Assembly (NCBI GenBank): GCA_009837395.1
Contig: VXTP01000031.1
Coordinates: 1 to 39,628 of the forward strand
Length of the DNA stretch: 39,628 nucleotides
Origin: Gemmatimonadota bacterium
Lineage (GTDB): Bacteria > JAAXHH01
Direction of reading: 5' to 3'
The notes below the pieces were generated by a model. That model saw nothing but the letters and a program-made list of their open reading frames with translations, had not been told where the DNA came from and ran no database searches. Made by a program: the position numbers and the translations under genes. Below are positions 8,026 to 15,986 of the stretch, in pieces; positions within the stretch are counted from its first letter, which is position 1; the number at the start of each line of letters is the position of its first letter.

Positions 8026-8832
8026 ATGATGGGGACTTTCATATTATTCATGACGGGACTGATGGTTCTGGCTGATGAAAACAGACAAAGTCCCAGTGAA
8101 ACGGTTAAAGCTCAGCTCTGCAGGTTTTATGTCGCCTACTTCGACATGGAGCAACGAACGAATTACCTTGAACGACTGCTGCAGATCCGATTACCGGACG
8201 TGTACTGGGAAGGTCCCCATCCGTATTACATGTTTTCGAATTACCTAACAGATCCTAACCAGGTTCACGAGTTCAATTTTCGCGTGATGAAATACCAGCG
8301 CAGGTTTCTGGATTACGATGTGTTTTTCATATATCCTTCAACTACGCATGCTCTTCCCTATAAATTAGGGATAAACGATCAAATCGAATTCGTCAAATTT
8401 TATGGGTTTGGCGAAAAAGTGCACATTTCAGGTGACCCATCGGAATTTCTCTCCTACGATGATGGGTTGAGTTTTAAAAGTATGGACATACCGTCGGTCG
8501 ACGATACGAAGTTACTGGAATTCATCTACGACTGGATTCAACTCACGCAGTTTGACGATCATCCTAATTTTATCAAATTGCTCTCGAATGAGTTTACGCT
8601 AATTGATCAAGAGGTCTTGGGTAGTTGTGTTACCATTGAGTTGAAACAATCATACTATAATCAGGATACAAGCGTGGTGTACAAGGAATGGAAGTACAAG
8701 ATACCAAAGAAAGGTCAACCTGTTCTGAAACTACACACACAACGTGAAGATACCGATCGTTCTGTATACGACGACGCTTCAAGCGAAATAAGTGGATCGC
8801 TCGAAAGTCCGTGGGTAAGTATAAAAAAATGA
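8026..8832 (+). CDS. Exported protein, candidate immunity protein for Rhs tip 3 (first paralogue)
   Basis: Encodes 268 aa, starting 2 bp after the rhs stop; a second ATG follows immediately. The N-terminus MMGTFILFMTGLMVLA looks like a signal peptide, so the protein should be periplasmic. It is Tyr/Phe-rich with no recognised domain. It is clearly paralogous to the next gene, sharing FYVAYF, RRFL-x2-DVF, NPYKLGI-like (LPYKLGI), GDxxEFxSY and DWIQL in the same order. The gene is AT-rich compared with the Rhs core. Its role as inhibitor of the metallopeptidase-like tip is inferred from position and export. Confidence 0.65.
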   Translation: MMGTFILFMTGLMVLADENRQSPSETVKAQLCRFYVAYFDMEQRTNYLERLLQIRLPDVYWEGPHPYYMFSNYLTDPNQVHEFNFRVMKYQRRFLDYDVFFIYPSTTHALPYKLGINDQIEFVKFYGFGEKVHISGDPSEFLSYDDGLSFKSMDIPSVDDTKLLEFIYDWIQLTQFDDHPNFIKLLSNEFTLIDQEVLGSCVTIELKQSYYNQDTSVVYKEWKYKIPKKGQPVLKLHTQREDTDRSVYDDASSEISGSLESPWVSIKK

Positions 8833-8876
8833 CTGTTGTGTAATGAAAGCCGTTGAATAGAACGAAGGATAGTCAA

Positions 8877-9701
8877 ATGGTGTTTCTGTGGTGTTTTTTG
8901 GCAGGCATGGTTATAACAGTTAATGCGCAGGATCAGAATCCCACTGAAACGGGTATGGCGGAAATCGGTGTATTCTACGTTGCGTATTTTGAAACTTGGT
9001 CGAAATTACGATACTACACTGGCCGGGTAGACAACACCACGGACTCGAAAAATGAACTGTGGTGGAATGCCGATACGGATCGCGACCCTTTGATCGAAGA
9101 TATGCTAAGTCGGCTCAAGTTTCTGTCCATCCGAAAGCTTGCCAACATTTCGGGTTATAAGTCCGAACGGTTGCCAAGGCGATTCCTCGGACTCGATGTT
9201 TTTCTGGTATACCCCCCTTCGCGCGATTCCAATCCTTATAAACTTGGTATTCGAGAATCCTTCTTTAGCGACAACGACGGATTGTTGCAAATAGATGGGT
9301 TCTTTCGGTTTTCGAGACTTAACGGTTTTGAGTTAGGTATCCACCTCCCGGGCGATACAACTGAATTCGTATCCTATAATGATCCATTGGAATATGTTAG
9401 ACTTGATCAGGTTCTTACACACAACAGGTCAAGTATTGACGAGTTTGTAACCGACTGGATACAACTGTCCCAATACAAAGGTCATCCCCGTGACTTCAAA
9501 CTTATCCTAAATGAATACGAATTAATCGATGATACGCTTGTAGGACAATGCGAGACGGTCGAGCTGGATATGGAATCCGGGCAGGACGCTTTATACCTAC
9601 ACAAAGTGTGGACATATGAGATCAGCAGTAGTGACATCCCGAAACTGGAAAATATATCGCTCAGATCGGCGGATATTCAACACGATGACATAGAACCGTA
9701 A
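8877..9701 (+). CDS. Exported protein, second paralogue of the tip-3 partner
   Basis: I chose the ATG at 8877 over the TTG at 8853 because GAAGGA (8864-8869) lies 7 nt upstream and the product then begins with a signal peptide (MVFLWCFLAGMVITVNA, cut before QDQ). The product is 274 aa. It shares FYVAYF, RRFLGLDVFLVYP, NPYKLGI, GDTTEFVSY and DWIQLSQ with the preceding protein but has diverged strongly elsewhere. It may be a duplicated immunity gene that now recognises another toxin variant, or an orphan immunity gene left behind when a cassette lost its tip. Confidence 0.65.
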   Translation: MVFLWCFLAGMVITVNAQDQNPTETGMAEIGVFYVAYFETWSKLRYYTGRVDNTTDSKNELWWNADTDRDPLIEDMLSRLKFLSIRKLANISGYKSERLPRRFLGLDVFLVYPPSRDSNPYKLGIRESFFSDNDGLLQIDGFFRFSRLNGFELGIHLPGDTTEFVSYNDPLEYVRLDQVLTHNRSSIDEFVTDWIQLSQYKGHPRDFKLILNEYELIDDTLVGQCETVELDMESGQDALYLHKVWTYEISSSDIPKLENISLRSADIQHDDIEP

Positions 9702-10052
9702 GCTTTTGCGTAGATTTACAGAGTCTTGCAGGTATTTCGGCTTGGAATTCCATTAAAACTTATATGTTGGGGATTTGAGTTATTGTGTGATTGCCGCGTA
9801 GACGTTTAAATGAGGATTAACACCACATTTAGATCGTAAGAGATCATGCAAGTTGACTTCAACAGATCGTTCAATCAGGCTCACGTTCAGGAACGGACAG
9901 GTCAGTCAGTTGACTCCAGGCTGCCGTCGCCGTCGAAAACGTACGGCTTGGACCTTCTTCGGTCGAGGCTACGAAGGCCGTAACCCAGATATCACCCACC
10001 TCATTCCCCGCTTACAGTAGGTCCAATCCACTCCGTGTAAACGCATCTTCAA
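9702..10052. other. Intercassette gap without a convincing gene
   Basis: About 350 bp, AT-rich at the left and GC-richer at the right. A 45-codon frame from 9847 has no recognisable domain. Rhs homology begins abruptly near 10054, deeper in the core than in cassettes 2 and 3, so this junction lies at a different point. I see no hairpin comparable to the other two junctions. Confidence 0.5.
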
Positions 10053-10109
10053 AGGCATCACCCCGATGCCGACAGCGCCACGCTGTACAAGTACGACGAC
10101 CTGGGCCGC

Positions 10110-12167
10110 GTGCGCTTCTCGCAGGACGCCCGGCAGCGCGCCTCCGGCACGGGCGCCAACAGGAAAATCACCTACACCGTCTACGACGACTTCGGGCGCG
10201 TGACCCGCGTGGGAGAGGCGACCGCCAACTTCTCTGAGCTGGACCCGGAGCGGTCCTACCCCTTCGAGAACGACGCCTCGTCGTGGCGCAGCCGCATGAC
10301 CTACGACGGCGGCGACCTTGTCGCGGGTGGCGAGATCGAAGGCGGCGGTCCCAACTATGCCCAGGGGCGCCTGACCAAAGCCCAAGAGAATACCGACGCC
10401 GACGCGGCCGCCGAGGTCGTGCACCGCTACGCCTACGACCACCTGGGCAACGTGCGTGTCAAGCAGGTAGAAATCGAGGGTCTCGCCGGCACGAAGACAC
10501 TGGAATATGTCTACGACCTCGCCGGAAGGATCACCGGAATCATCTATCCCGACGGCGCGCAGGCGCGCTACGCCTACGACGGCGCAGGACGGATCAGCCG
10601 CGTGGGGGATGTGAATGGCAACACACTCGCAACGTACACCCACACCGCCGCGGGCAACATCGACACCCACGTCGTGGGTCAGGGCGCGGGTGACACCACT
10701 GCAGACGGCGTAGTCACCGGTACCTACACCTACAACCCCCGCGAGTGGGTCACCGGCATCGACTATGCGGGCACGTTCAGTTCCAAGCTCACCTACGACC
10801 ACGCCGGTAACATCACCCGGCAGAAGTTCAGCCATGGCGGCGCCGGGTCCAAAACCGCGGACTACGCCTACGATGACCTCTACCGGATCACCGGCTTTGA
10901 TCTGACCGGCGGCACAGGCCGGGACTACGCCTACGACCGAAGCGGTAACCTTAAGTCCATGGTGACCGGCAGCAGCCGACTCACCTACAACTACTCGGCT
11001 GGCTCCACGCCCAACAGGCTGGACAGTACCACGGGCACGGGAGGGCAGACGTATGCCTACAACCAGAACGGATGGATGACGACTAGGGGCGCGAACGCGG
11101 TGGCCTACGACTACCGGGGACTCACCACCGGATACGGCAGCGCGCGGTATCTCATGGACCCGGACAGACGGCGCGTGAAAAAGACGGTCGGGACGGCCAC
11201 GACCTACTACCTGAGAGGTTTAGGTGGCAACGTTCTCGCCGAATTTACAGACCAAACCCAGTCTGCCAGGTATGTGTATGCAGGGGCCCGAAGGATCGCA
11301 CGCATAGCCGGAGATAGCGCCAGCTACTACCTGGCCGATCACCTGGGCAGTACCCGGAGCCTCGTAGATGGGGAAGGGAATGTCACCGCCAGCTATGACT
11401 ACTGGCCATACGGCAAGATGCTCGCATCGAGTGGTACGGGCGCCACGCACTTCCGGTTCACGGGGCACGAGCGGGACGCCGAGTCCGGTCTTGACTACAT
11501 GCTCGCAAGGTCGTACGCTTACGATGTCGGCAGGTTCCTGAGGCCCGATCCCATGCAGTTCGTATACCCGGGGTTGAGCCCATACGCCTATGCCGCTAAT
11601 AATCCGCTCAAGTACGTGGATCCGGATGGCGAGCTTGCATGGAACATCCTAACTAGAGGTTTAAAGATTGCCAACCGAGCGTACGACGCTGCCAAGAAAG
11701 GCAAGTCGCTATTTAAGAAGGATACATGGAAAGATATAGGTACAGATGAAATAGTAAGTTTCGTAGACAACGTCTCGATCTTAGCAGACGGCGTTTGGGA
11801 TGCCAATGATGTCTTTGCAGTTATTGATCTCGCAACGGGGTTAGGAGATCAGGCTAAAGCTGCAAGCAGAGCACTTAGATCCACGAGGTCTGGAGGTCGC
11901 CAGAAGAACTATTTCATAAGGGACATTGAGGCGGGTGGTAACCCTCATACCCGTTTTCGGAGAAACCCAGAGACCGGCCGAATAGAGCACTACCAGACTT
12001 TTGATAGTACAGGAAGTGCAGGCGGTAACAAGCGATTCCGCGGCACTGGTCCTGAACATTCAGGCGTGGATCCGCCATTGATCCTTGAACCTAAGCCACG
12101 CCATCCTGGCGGCAACCCAAATAGATCAAGGCCAGCGAGGCCTGATGAAACTCCTCAGGGGAATTAG
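10110..12167 (+). CDS. Rhs fragment with possible nuclease tip (cassette 4)
   Basis: The nominal start is GTG 10110; the frame and the Rhs homology extend back to about 10054, and a TAA at 10038 closes the frame. From 10110 it gives 685 aa. Residues 1-507 are Rhs core ending NPLKYVDPDGE. The tip (508-685) has a helical linker (LTRGLKIANRAYDAAKKGK) and then a basic C-terminal module with HTRFRRNPETGRIEHYQTFD, HSGVDPP, and a Pro/Arg-rich end (RPARPDETP). The GR(I)xHYxTFD pattern and RPARPDE ending recall the polymorphic toxin type 24 class. I am only moderately sure of that. Inference: it cleaves nucleic acid in the cytosol, which fits the acidic, signal-less protein encoded next. Confidence 0.75.
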   Translation: MRFSQDARQRASGTGANRKITYTVYDDFGRVTRVGEATANFSELDPERSYPFENDASSWRSRMTYDGGDLVAGGEIEGGGPNYAQGRLTKAQENTDADAAAEVVHRYAYDHLGNVRVKQVEIEGLAGTKTLEYVYDLAGRITGIIYPDGAQARYAYDGAGRISRVGDVNGNTLATYTHTAAGNIDTHVVGQGAGDTTADGVVTGTYTYNPREWVTGIDYAGTFSSKLTYDHAGNITRQKFSHGGAGSKTADYAYDDLYRITGFDLTGGTGRDYAYDRSGNLKSMVTGSSRLTYNYSAGSTPNRLDSTTGTGGQTYAYNQNGWMTTRGANAVAYDYRGLTTGYGSARYLMDPDRRRVKKTVGTATTYYLRGLGGNVLAEFTDQTQSARYVYAGARRIARIAGDSASYYLADHLGSTRSLVDGEGNVTASYDYWPYGKMLASSGTGATHFRFTGHERDAESGLDYMLARSYAYDVGRFLRPDPMQFVYPGLSPYAYAANNPLKYVDPDGELAWNILTRGLKIANRAYDAAKKGKSLFKKDTWKDIGTDEIVSFVDNVSILADGVWDANDVFAVIDLATGLGDQAKAASRALRSTRSGGRQKNYFIRDIEAGGNPHTRFRRNPETGRIEHYQTFDSTGSAGGNKRFRGTGPEHSGVDPPLILEPKPRHPGGNPNRSRPARPDETPQGN

Positions 12168-12169
12168 CA

Positions 12170-12631
12170 ATGATAAACTTTAATCCGCAAATTCTGAAGT
12201 TGTTTCGAGATTCGAAAGATGATCTTGTTGATACAACGGACTACCTTCACTTCGATGACAGAGGTCCAGAACTGGCTTTAATTTACTCCAAATTGTTTTG
12301 GCCGGACTTAATCGAAGTAGACGGTTTTGTGTTCATATCAGAGAAATACGAGAGGAGGAACTACGAACTAATAATCACCGATGCTAGGGTGAACAATGTA
12401 GAAAGTTACGTTAACACCTTCTACCTGTTTGATGCAGTGGGTACTGGTGAGTATGATTGCGAAGACGAAATTTGGGAACTGCTGGGACACACTCTTTGCG
12501 AGACCTGGAAGCAAAGAGCACAATGTCTTTTTCCTCAGAAGTCGTTTGTAACAGAGTTTGCCTGGTACTCTGACGACATTGGCGATCCGGGTGTGACCTT
12601 GTATCAACCCAAGTTTGTATCGAAGGAGTAA
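12170..12631 (+). CDS. Acidic cytosolic protein, candidate immunity protein for Rhs tip 4
   Basis: Encodes 153 aa, starting 2 bp after the rhs stop with AGGGGA just upstream. There is no signal peptide or membrane segment. It is acidic and aromatic-rich (DDLVDTTDYLHFDD, CEDEIWELL), as nuclease inhibitors often are. I recognise no named family. Tight coupling to the tip and cytosolic location support an immunity role against a cytosol-acting toxin. Confidence 0.65.
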   Translation: MINFNPQILKLFRDSKDDLVDTTDYLHFDDRGPELALIYSKLFWPDLIEVDGFVFISEKYERRNYELIITDARVNNVESYVNTFYLFDAVGTGEYDCEDEIWELLGHTLCETWKQRAQCLFPQKSFVTEFAWYSDDIGDPGVTLYQPKFVSKE

Positions 12632-12659
12632 GGTTGTAAATGAATGTCGTATAACTGGA

Positions 12660-12689
12660 TCAGTCGCCTGTTTCGAATCGGGCGACTGA
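12660..12689 (+). terminator. Hairpin ending the left Rhs array
   Basis: TCAGTCGCC (12660-12668) pairs perfectly with GGCGACTGA (12681-12689) around a 12-nt loop, 28 bp after the last immunity gene. Only a weak T-containing stretch (CTTAATGTAA) follows, so termination efficiency is uncertain. Confidence 0.45.
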
Positions 12690-12811
12690 CTTAATGTAAC
12701 ATAGAATGGATCCACACTCTGGACTTTGATTTTGAGATTGAACCACAGACGAACACTTGGCGACAGGTTGTGCTTTATTCGTATATATCAATCCAGATAT
12801 GTTCAATCATC

Positions 12812-13534
12812 ATGACCAATCCCTGGTACGTCGATTACTTCGGCGAAGACTACTACTATTTCGACCGCCACGGGGACACGGACCTCGAGGTGGATGGCCT
12901 CGCGCGCCTGATCGGGCGTCCGGACGGGAGCGTAGTCCTGGACCTCGGCTGCGGTTACGGCCGCGTGAGCACGCCCCTGAAAAAACGCGGATACCGGGTC
13001 GTGGGATACGACCTGTCTACCCCGCTGCTGAAACGCGCCCGCAAGGAGGACCCCGCGGGGACCTGGGTCAGGGGCGATATGCGCGACCTGCCTTTTGACG
13101 GGCAGTTCGACACGGTCATCAGCCTGTTCAACACCCTGGGATATTTCGAAGAAGAAGACGAGAATTTCCGGGTACTGAAGTCGGTCTCCGAGGCACTGCG
13201 GCCCGGTGGGCGGCTCGTGTGCCAGCTCGTCAACCGCGACTACCTGGTCCGCCGGTTCACCGCCCAGGAAGTCCATCGACGGGACGGCCGCATCCTGCTC
13301 GAAGAGCGCGAATTCGATCCCGTGGCCAACCGCGTCCATACGCAATCGACCGTACTCAGGGGTGCCGAAAAACGGTCGTACACGTCATCCATACGGGTCT
13401 ACACGGTGACCGAACTGGACCTGCTCCTGGCCGCCGCGGGCATGACAATCATAGCGGTCCATGGCGGGCTCGATTTCAGGCCGTTCGACTGGGACACGAA
13501 CCAGTTGGTCATCGTCGCCGAACGGACCGGATAG
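12812..13534 (+). CDS. Class I SAM-dependent methyltransferase
   Basis: I use the ATG at 12812 (240 aa, MTNPWYVDYFGEDYYYF...); the frame is open further up, but the extra residues do not look like a methyltransferase N-terminus. Motif I is VVLDLGCGYGR (42-51). FDTVISLFNTLGYF (motif IV region) and LRPGGRLVCQL (motif V/VI region) follow in order. The substrate cannot be told. No clear ribosome site precedes the ATG. It is the first gene right of the Rhs array, and its GC-rich coding style matches the metabolic genes, so it marks the end of the accessory region. Confidence 0.85.
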   Translation: MTNPWYVDYFGEDYYYFDRHGDTDLEVDGLARLIGRPDGSVVLDLGCGYGRVSTPLKKRGYRVVGYDLSTPLLKRARKEDPAGTWVRGDMRDLPFDGQFDTVISLFNTLGYFEEEDENFRVLKSVSEALRPGGRLVCQLVNRDYLVRRFTAQEVHRRDGRILLEEREFDPVANRVHTQSTVLRGAEKRSYTSSIRVYTVTELDLLLAAAGMTIIAVHGGLDFRPFDWDTNQLVIVAERTG

Positions 13535-13569
13535 CGCCGAACACGGGTCGGACCGAGCCCCCAATCTGC

Positions 13570-13598
13570 TTGACAAGAACCCCGCCCGCTCGTAGGAT
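13570..13598 (+). promoter_or_regulatory. Sigma70-type promoter for the oxidoreductase operon
   Basis: TTGACA (13570-13575), a 17-bp spacer and TAGGAT (13593-13598). The expected start of transcription is about 45 nt before the ATG at 13651. Confidence 0.55.
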
Positions 13599-13650
13599 TC
13601 AGTGTCGTTTCATTGCATCCGGGCAAGGATAGAACGCAAAGGAAACTTTC

Positions 13651-14694
13651 ATGGCATCCGACCCGTTGCGCGTGGGGGTGATCGGGCTTGGATTCGGCCA
13701 GTACCACGTCCGCGGCTACCAGGCCTGCCCCGGCGTGGTGGTCGAGACCATCTGCAGCCGGACGGCGGCGACCGCCCAGCGTGTGGCGAAGGACTACGGG
13801 ATCGCCGAGACCCAAACGGATTACCGCGCGGTACTGGATCGCGAAGACATCGACGCGGTGAGCATCTGCACGCCGGTGAACCTGCACCGGCAGATGGTCA
13901 TGGAGGCCCTGGAAGCCGGCAAGCACGTGCTGTGCGAGAAGCCGCTCGGACTGAACGCCGAAGAAGCCAAAGACATGCTCGAAAGCGCCCGCGGGAGCGG
14001 CAAGGTCCACATGACCAACTTCGGCTGGCGGTTCAATGGTCCGGCCTTTCGCATGAAATCCCTGCTCGAAGAGGGATATATCGGCAGGATCTACCACCTG
14101 AACGCCCGCTATATGATGGGTTACCGGGCGAGTCCCCGCAAAGCGCACAGCTGGCGGGAACGGCGCCTGGAGGCGGGACTCGGCGCCATGGGCGACCTCG
14201 GCGTGCACCTGATCGACATGACGCGGTGGTGGGCCGGCGAGTTCGAACGGGTGTGCGCGCTGATGCACACGCTCATCCCCGAACGCCGCGCGCCGGACTC
14301 CTCGGCCATGCGGGAATCCGAGCTCGAAGACGCCTGCGCCTTCATCGCCCAGATGCAGGACGGGGTCCAGGCCGTATTCCACGTAAGCCGTTGCGCACTG
14401 TACACGGACTTCATTCACATCGACATCCACGGAAGCGACGGCGCGCTGCATTTCCAGTTCGTACGGGACACCATGCAGGCCAGCCTGAAGGGCGGCCAGG
14501 GACTGCGGGGAAACCTCCAGCCGCTGTCCGTTCCGTCCCAGCAAGGCGCGCTGTCTCCGCAGAGACATTTCGTCGAAGCGATCCGGTCCGGCGGAGAAGC
14601 CGATCCAAGTTTCCACGAAGGGTACTGCGTGCAGCAGGTCGCCGACGCCATAACCACCTCGGAGGAGCAGCAGACATGGGTATCCCTTTCCTGA
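13651..14694 (+). CDS. Gfo/Idh/MocA family NAD(P)-dependent oxidoreductase
   Basis: Encodes 347 aa, usual length for the family. The N-terminal Rossmann fold has VGVIGLGFGQYH (8-19). The family EKP motif is CEKPLG (residues 95-100; EKP at 96-98), whose Lys is the usual catalytic residue, and MGDLGVHLIDM carries the conserved His. The C-terminal half is the GFO_IDH_MocA_C alpha/beta domain. AAGGAAA precedes the start. It is first gene of an operon whose next gene overlaps its end by 19 bp. Family members oxidise or reduce sugars, inositols or related alcohols; the substrate here is unknown. Confidence 0.9.
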   Translation: MASDPLRVGVIGLGFGQYHVRGYQACPGVVVETICSRTAATAQRVAKDYGIAETQTDYRAVLDREDIDAVSICTPVNLHRQMVMEALEAGKHVLCEKPLGLNAEEAKDMLESARGSGKVHMTNFGWRFNGPAFRMKSLLEEGYIGRIYHLNARYMMGYRASPRKAHSWRERRLEAGLGAMGDLGVHLIDMTRWWAGEFERVCALMHTLIPERRAPDSSAMRESELEDACAFIAQMQDGVQAVFHVSRCALYTDFIHIDIHGSDGALHFQFVRDTMQASLKGGQGLRGNLQPLSVPSQQGALSPQRHFVEAIRSGGEADPSFHEGYCVQQVADAITTSEEQQTWVSLS

Positions 14695-15620
14695 AAACGC
14701 ACTGGATTCCGCGCAGGGTTCCACCCCGGATTGCTACCATGCTGATGATCCCTCTGCTAATAACCTGGATTCCCGGCTGCGCCGGTCCGGAATCGGAGCC
14801 GGAAACCGCGGACGCGGGCGGCGATCAGGCCCAGGTCATCGCGGAAGAGGTGATGGAGGCCATGGGAGGCCGGGATAACTGGAACGCCACCCGGTACATC
14901 CGGTTCTCGTTCTTCGGGTTCCGCACCCACTACTGGGACAAGCACGACGGCCGGCACCGCCTTTCCTGGACCGACCGGGAAAGCGGCCAGTCCCACGTGA
15001 TCCTGATGAATCTGAACACGGGGGAAGGGCAGGCGTTCATCGACGGCGTGGAAGTCACGGACGCCGAGGCGCGGAGCCAGGCCCTGGAACGAGCCCGGGG
15101 CGCGTGGATAAACGACACCTACTGGCTGCTGATGCCCTACAAGTTGCAGGACCCGGGTGTTGACCTGGCCTACGATGGCGAGGAAGTCGTAGACGGCATC
15201 GTATACGACAAGCTGCATCTCAGTTTCAATGAAGTGGGGAACACGCCGGGCGACGAGTACTGGGCCTACATCAACCGGGAAACCCGCCTCATGGACAAAT
15301 GGGTCTATCTCCTGCAGTTGCGGGAGGGCCAGGACGAGCGTAGTCGGGGCGAATGGAAGTGGAACGACTGGCGCAGCCATGGCGATATCCTATTGTCCGC
15401 GGAACGGGAGCGGATGGACGGCCAGAAACGGTCCCACGAAGACCTGGCGGTGCTCGAGTTCGTGGACGATCGGGTATTTACGTCGCCCGACCCGGTATCT
15501 CCCGATATGGTACGGGAGCAAACCGGGCAGCCTGATCCCGGCGCTTCCGAGTCGACCGGTGCTCAGGACGGCGCCGCCACCCAACCTGCCACCACCCAGC
15601 CTGCCGAAGGGTCGGAGTGA
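14676..15620 (+). CDS. Lipoprotein of unknown function, LolA/DUF6503-like appearance
   Basis: I chose the ATG at 14676, which overlaps the oxidoreductase gene, because GGAGGAG (14661-14667) sits 8 nt before it. The product is 314 aa. A long n-region, a hydrophobic core (MLMIPLLITWIPGC) and Cys35 in IPGC form a lipoprotein signal. The body has AMGGRDNWNATRYIRFSF, and later YWAYINRETRLMDKW, reminiscent of LolA-fold lipoproteins such as the DUF6503 group. That assignment is by eye. The C-terminal tail is low complexity (TQPATTQPAEGSE). A periplasm-facing binding role is plausible. Confidence 0.7.
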   Translation: MGIPFLKTHWIPRRVPPRIATMLMIPLLITWIPGCAGPESEPETADAGGDQAQVIAEEVMEAMGGRDNWNATRYIRFSFFGFRTHYWDKHDGRHRLSWTDRESGQSHVILMNLNTGEGQAFIDGVEVTDAEARSQALERARGAWINDTYWLLMPYKLQDPGVDLAYDGEEVVDGIVYDKLHLSFNEVGNTPGDEYWAYINRETRLMDKWVYLLQLREGQDERSRGEWKWNDWRSHGDILLSAERERMDGQKRSHEDLAVLEFVDDRVFTSPDPVSPDMVREQTGQPDPGASESTGAQDGAATQPATTQPAEGSE

Positions 15621-15630
15621 CAAAGCCTCC

Positions 15631-15975
15631 ATGTCCACCGCAATACCCTCGCCCGAACACGTGGCCCTCGATCACCCGGAAAAGGGCGAACTGACCGTAT
15701 TCTGGAACGACGGCAGCGCGAGAAAGTACGCCCTGGCCGACCTTCGAAAAGCCTGTCCCTGCGCTACCTGCCGCGACCTGCGGGATCAGTTGTCCTCCGC
15801 CGGCGGGTTGACCCTGCTTGCCAACGAATCGTTGGATCCGAGCGTCGAGGTGGTCGACATGAGTACCGTCGGCCGCTACGCCCTGCAGTTTACCTGGAAA
15901 GACGGCCACAACACCGGCATCTACACCTACGAGTACCTGTACGGCTCGGGACAGGACCTCGACGGGGCAGGCTAA
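15631..15975 (+). CDS. DUF971-domain protein
   Basis: Encodes 114 aa. ELTVFWNDGSARKYALADLR, then the CPCATCRD cysteine cluster, then LQFTWKDGHNTGIYTYEYL are the pattern of DUF971 (the N-terminal domain of gamma-butyrobetaine hydroxylase, here as a stand-alone protein). The Cys residues probably bind Zn. It starts 11 bp after the lipoprotein stop and its stop overlaps the ribosome site of the next gene, so it belongs to the operon. The molecular role of stand-alone DUF971 proteins is not settled; links to Fe-S assembly have been proposed. Confidence 0.85.
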   Translation: MSTAIPSPEHVALDHPEKGELTVFWNDGSARKYALADLRKACPCATCRDLRDQLSSAGGLTLLANESLDPSVEVVDMSTVGRYALQFTWKDGHNTGIYTYEYLYGSGQDLDGAG

Positions 15976-15986
15976 GGAGTGATTCG

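Noticed and set aside
2-12631. Transposon or insertion sequence origin of the Rhs array
   Set aside because: No transposase, terminal inverted repeats or target-site duplications were seen; the units are explained by core homology.
13602-14675. Upstream part of the long frame that runs into the lipoprotein gene
   Set aside because: It overlaps the oxidoreductase gene in another frame and reads as Arg/Gly/Pro-rich noise; the lipoprotein start at 14676 has a strong ribosome site.
13399-14724. 441-codon open frame on - across the first oxidoreductase
   Set aside because: Antisense shadow of a gene with Rossmann and EKP motifs and a ribosome site.
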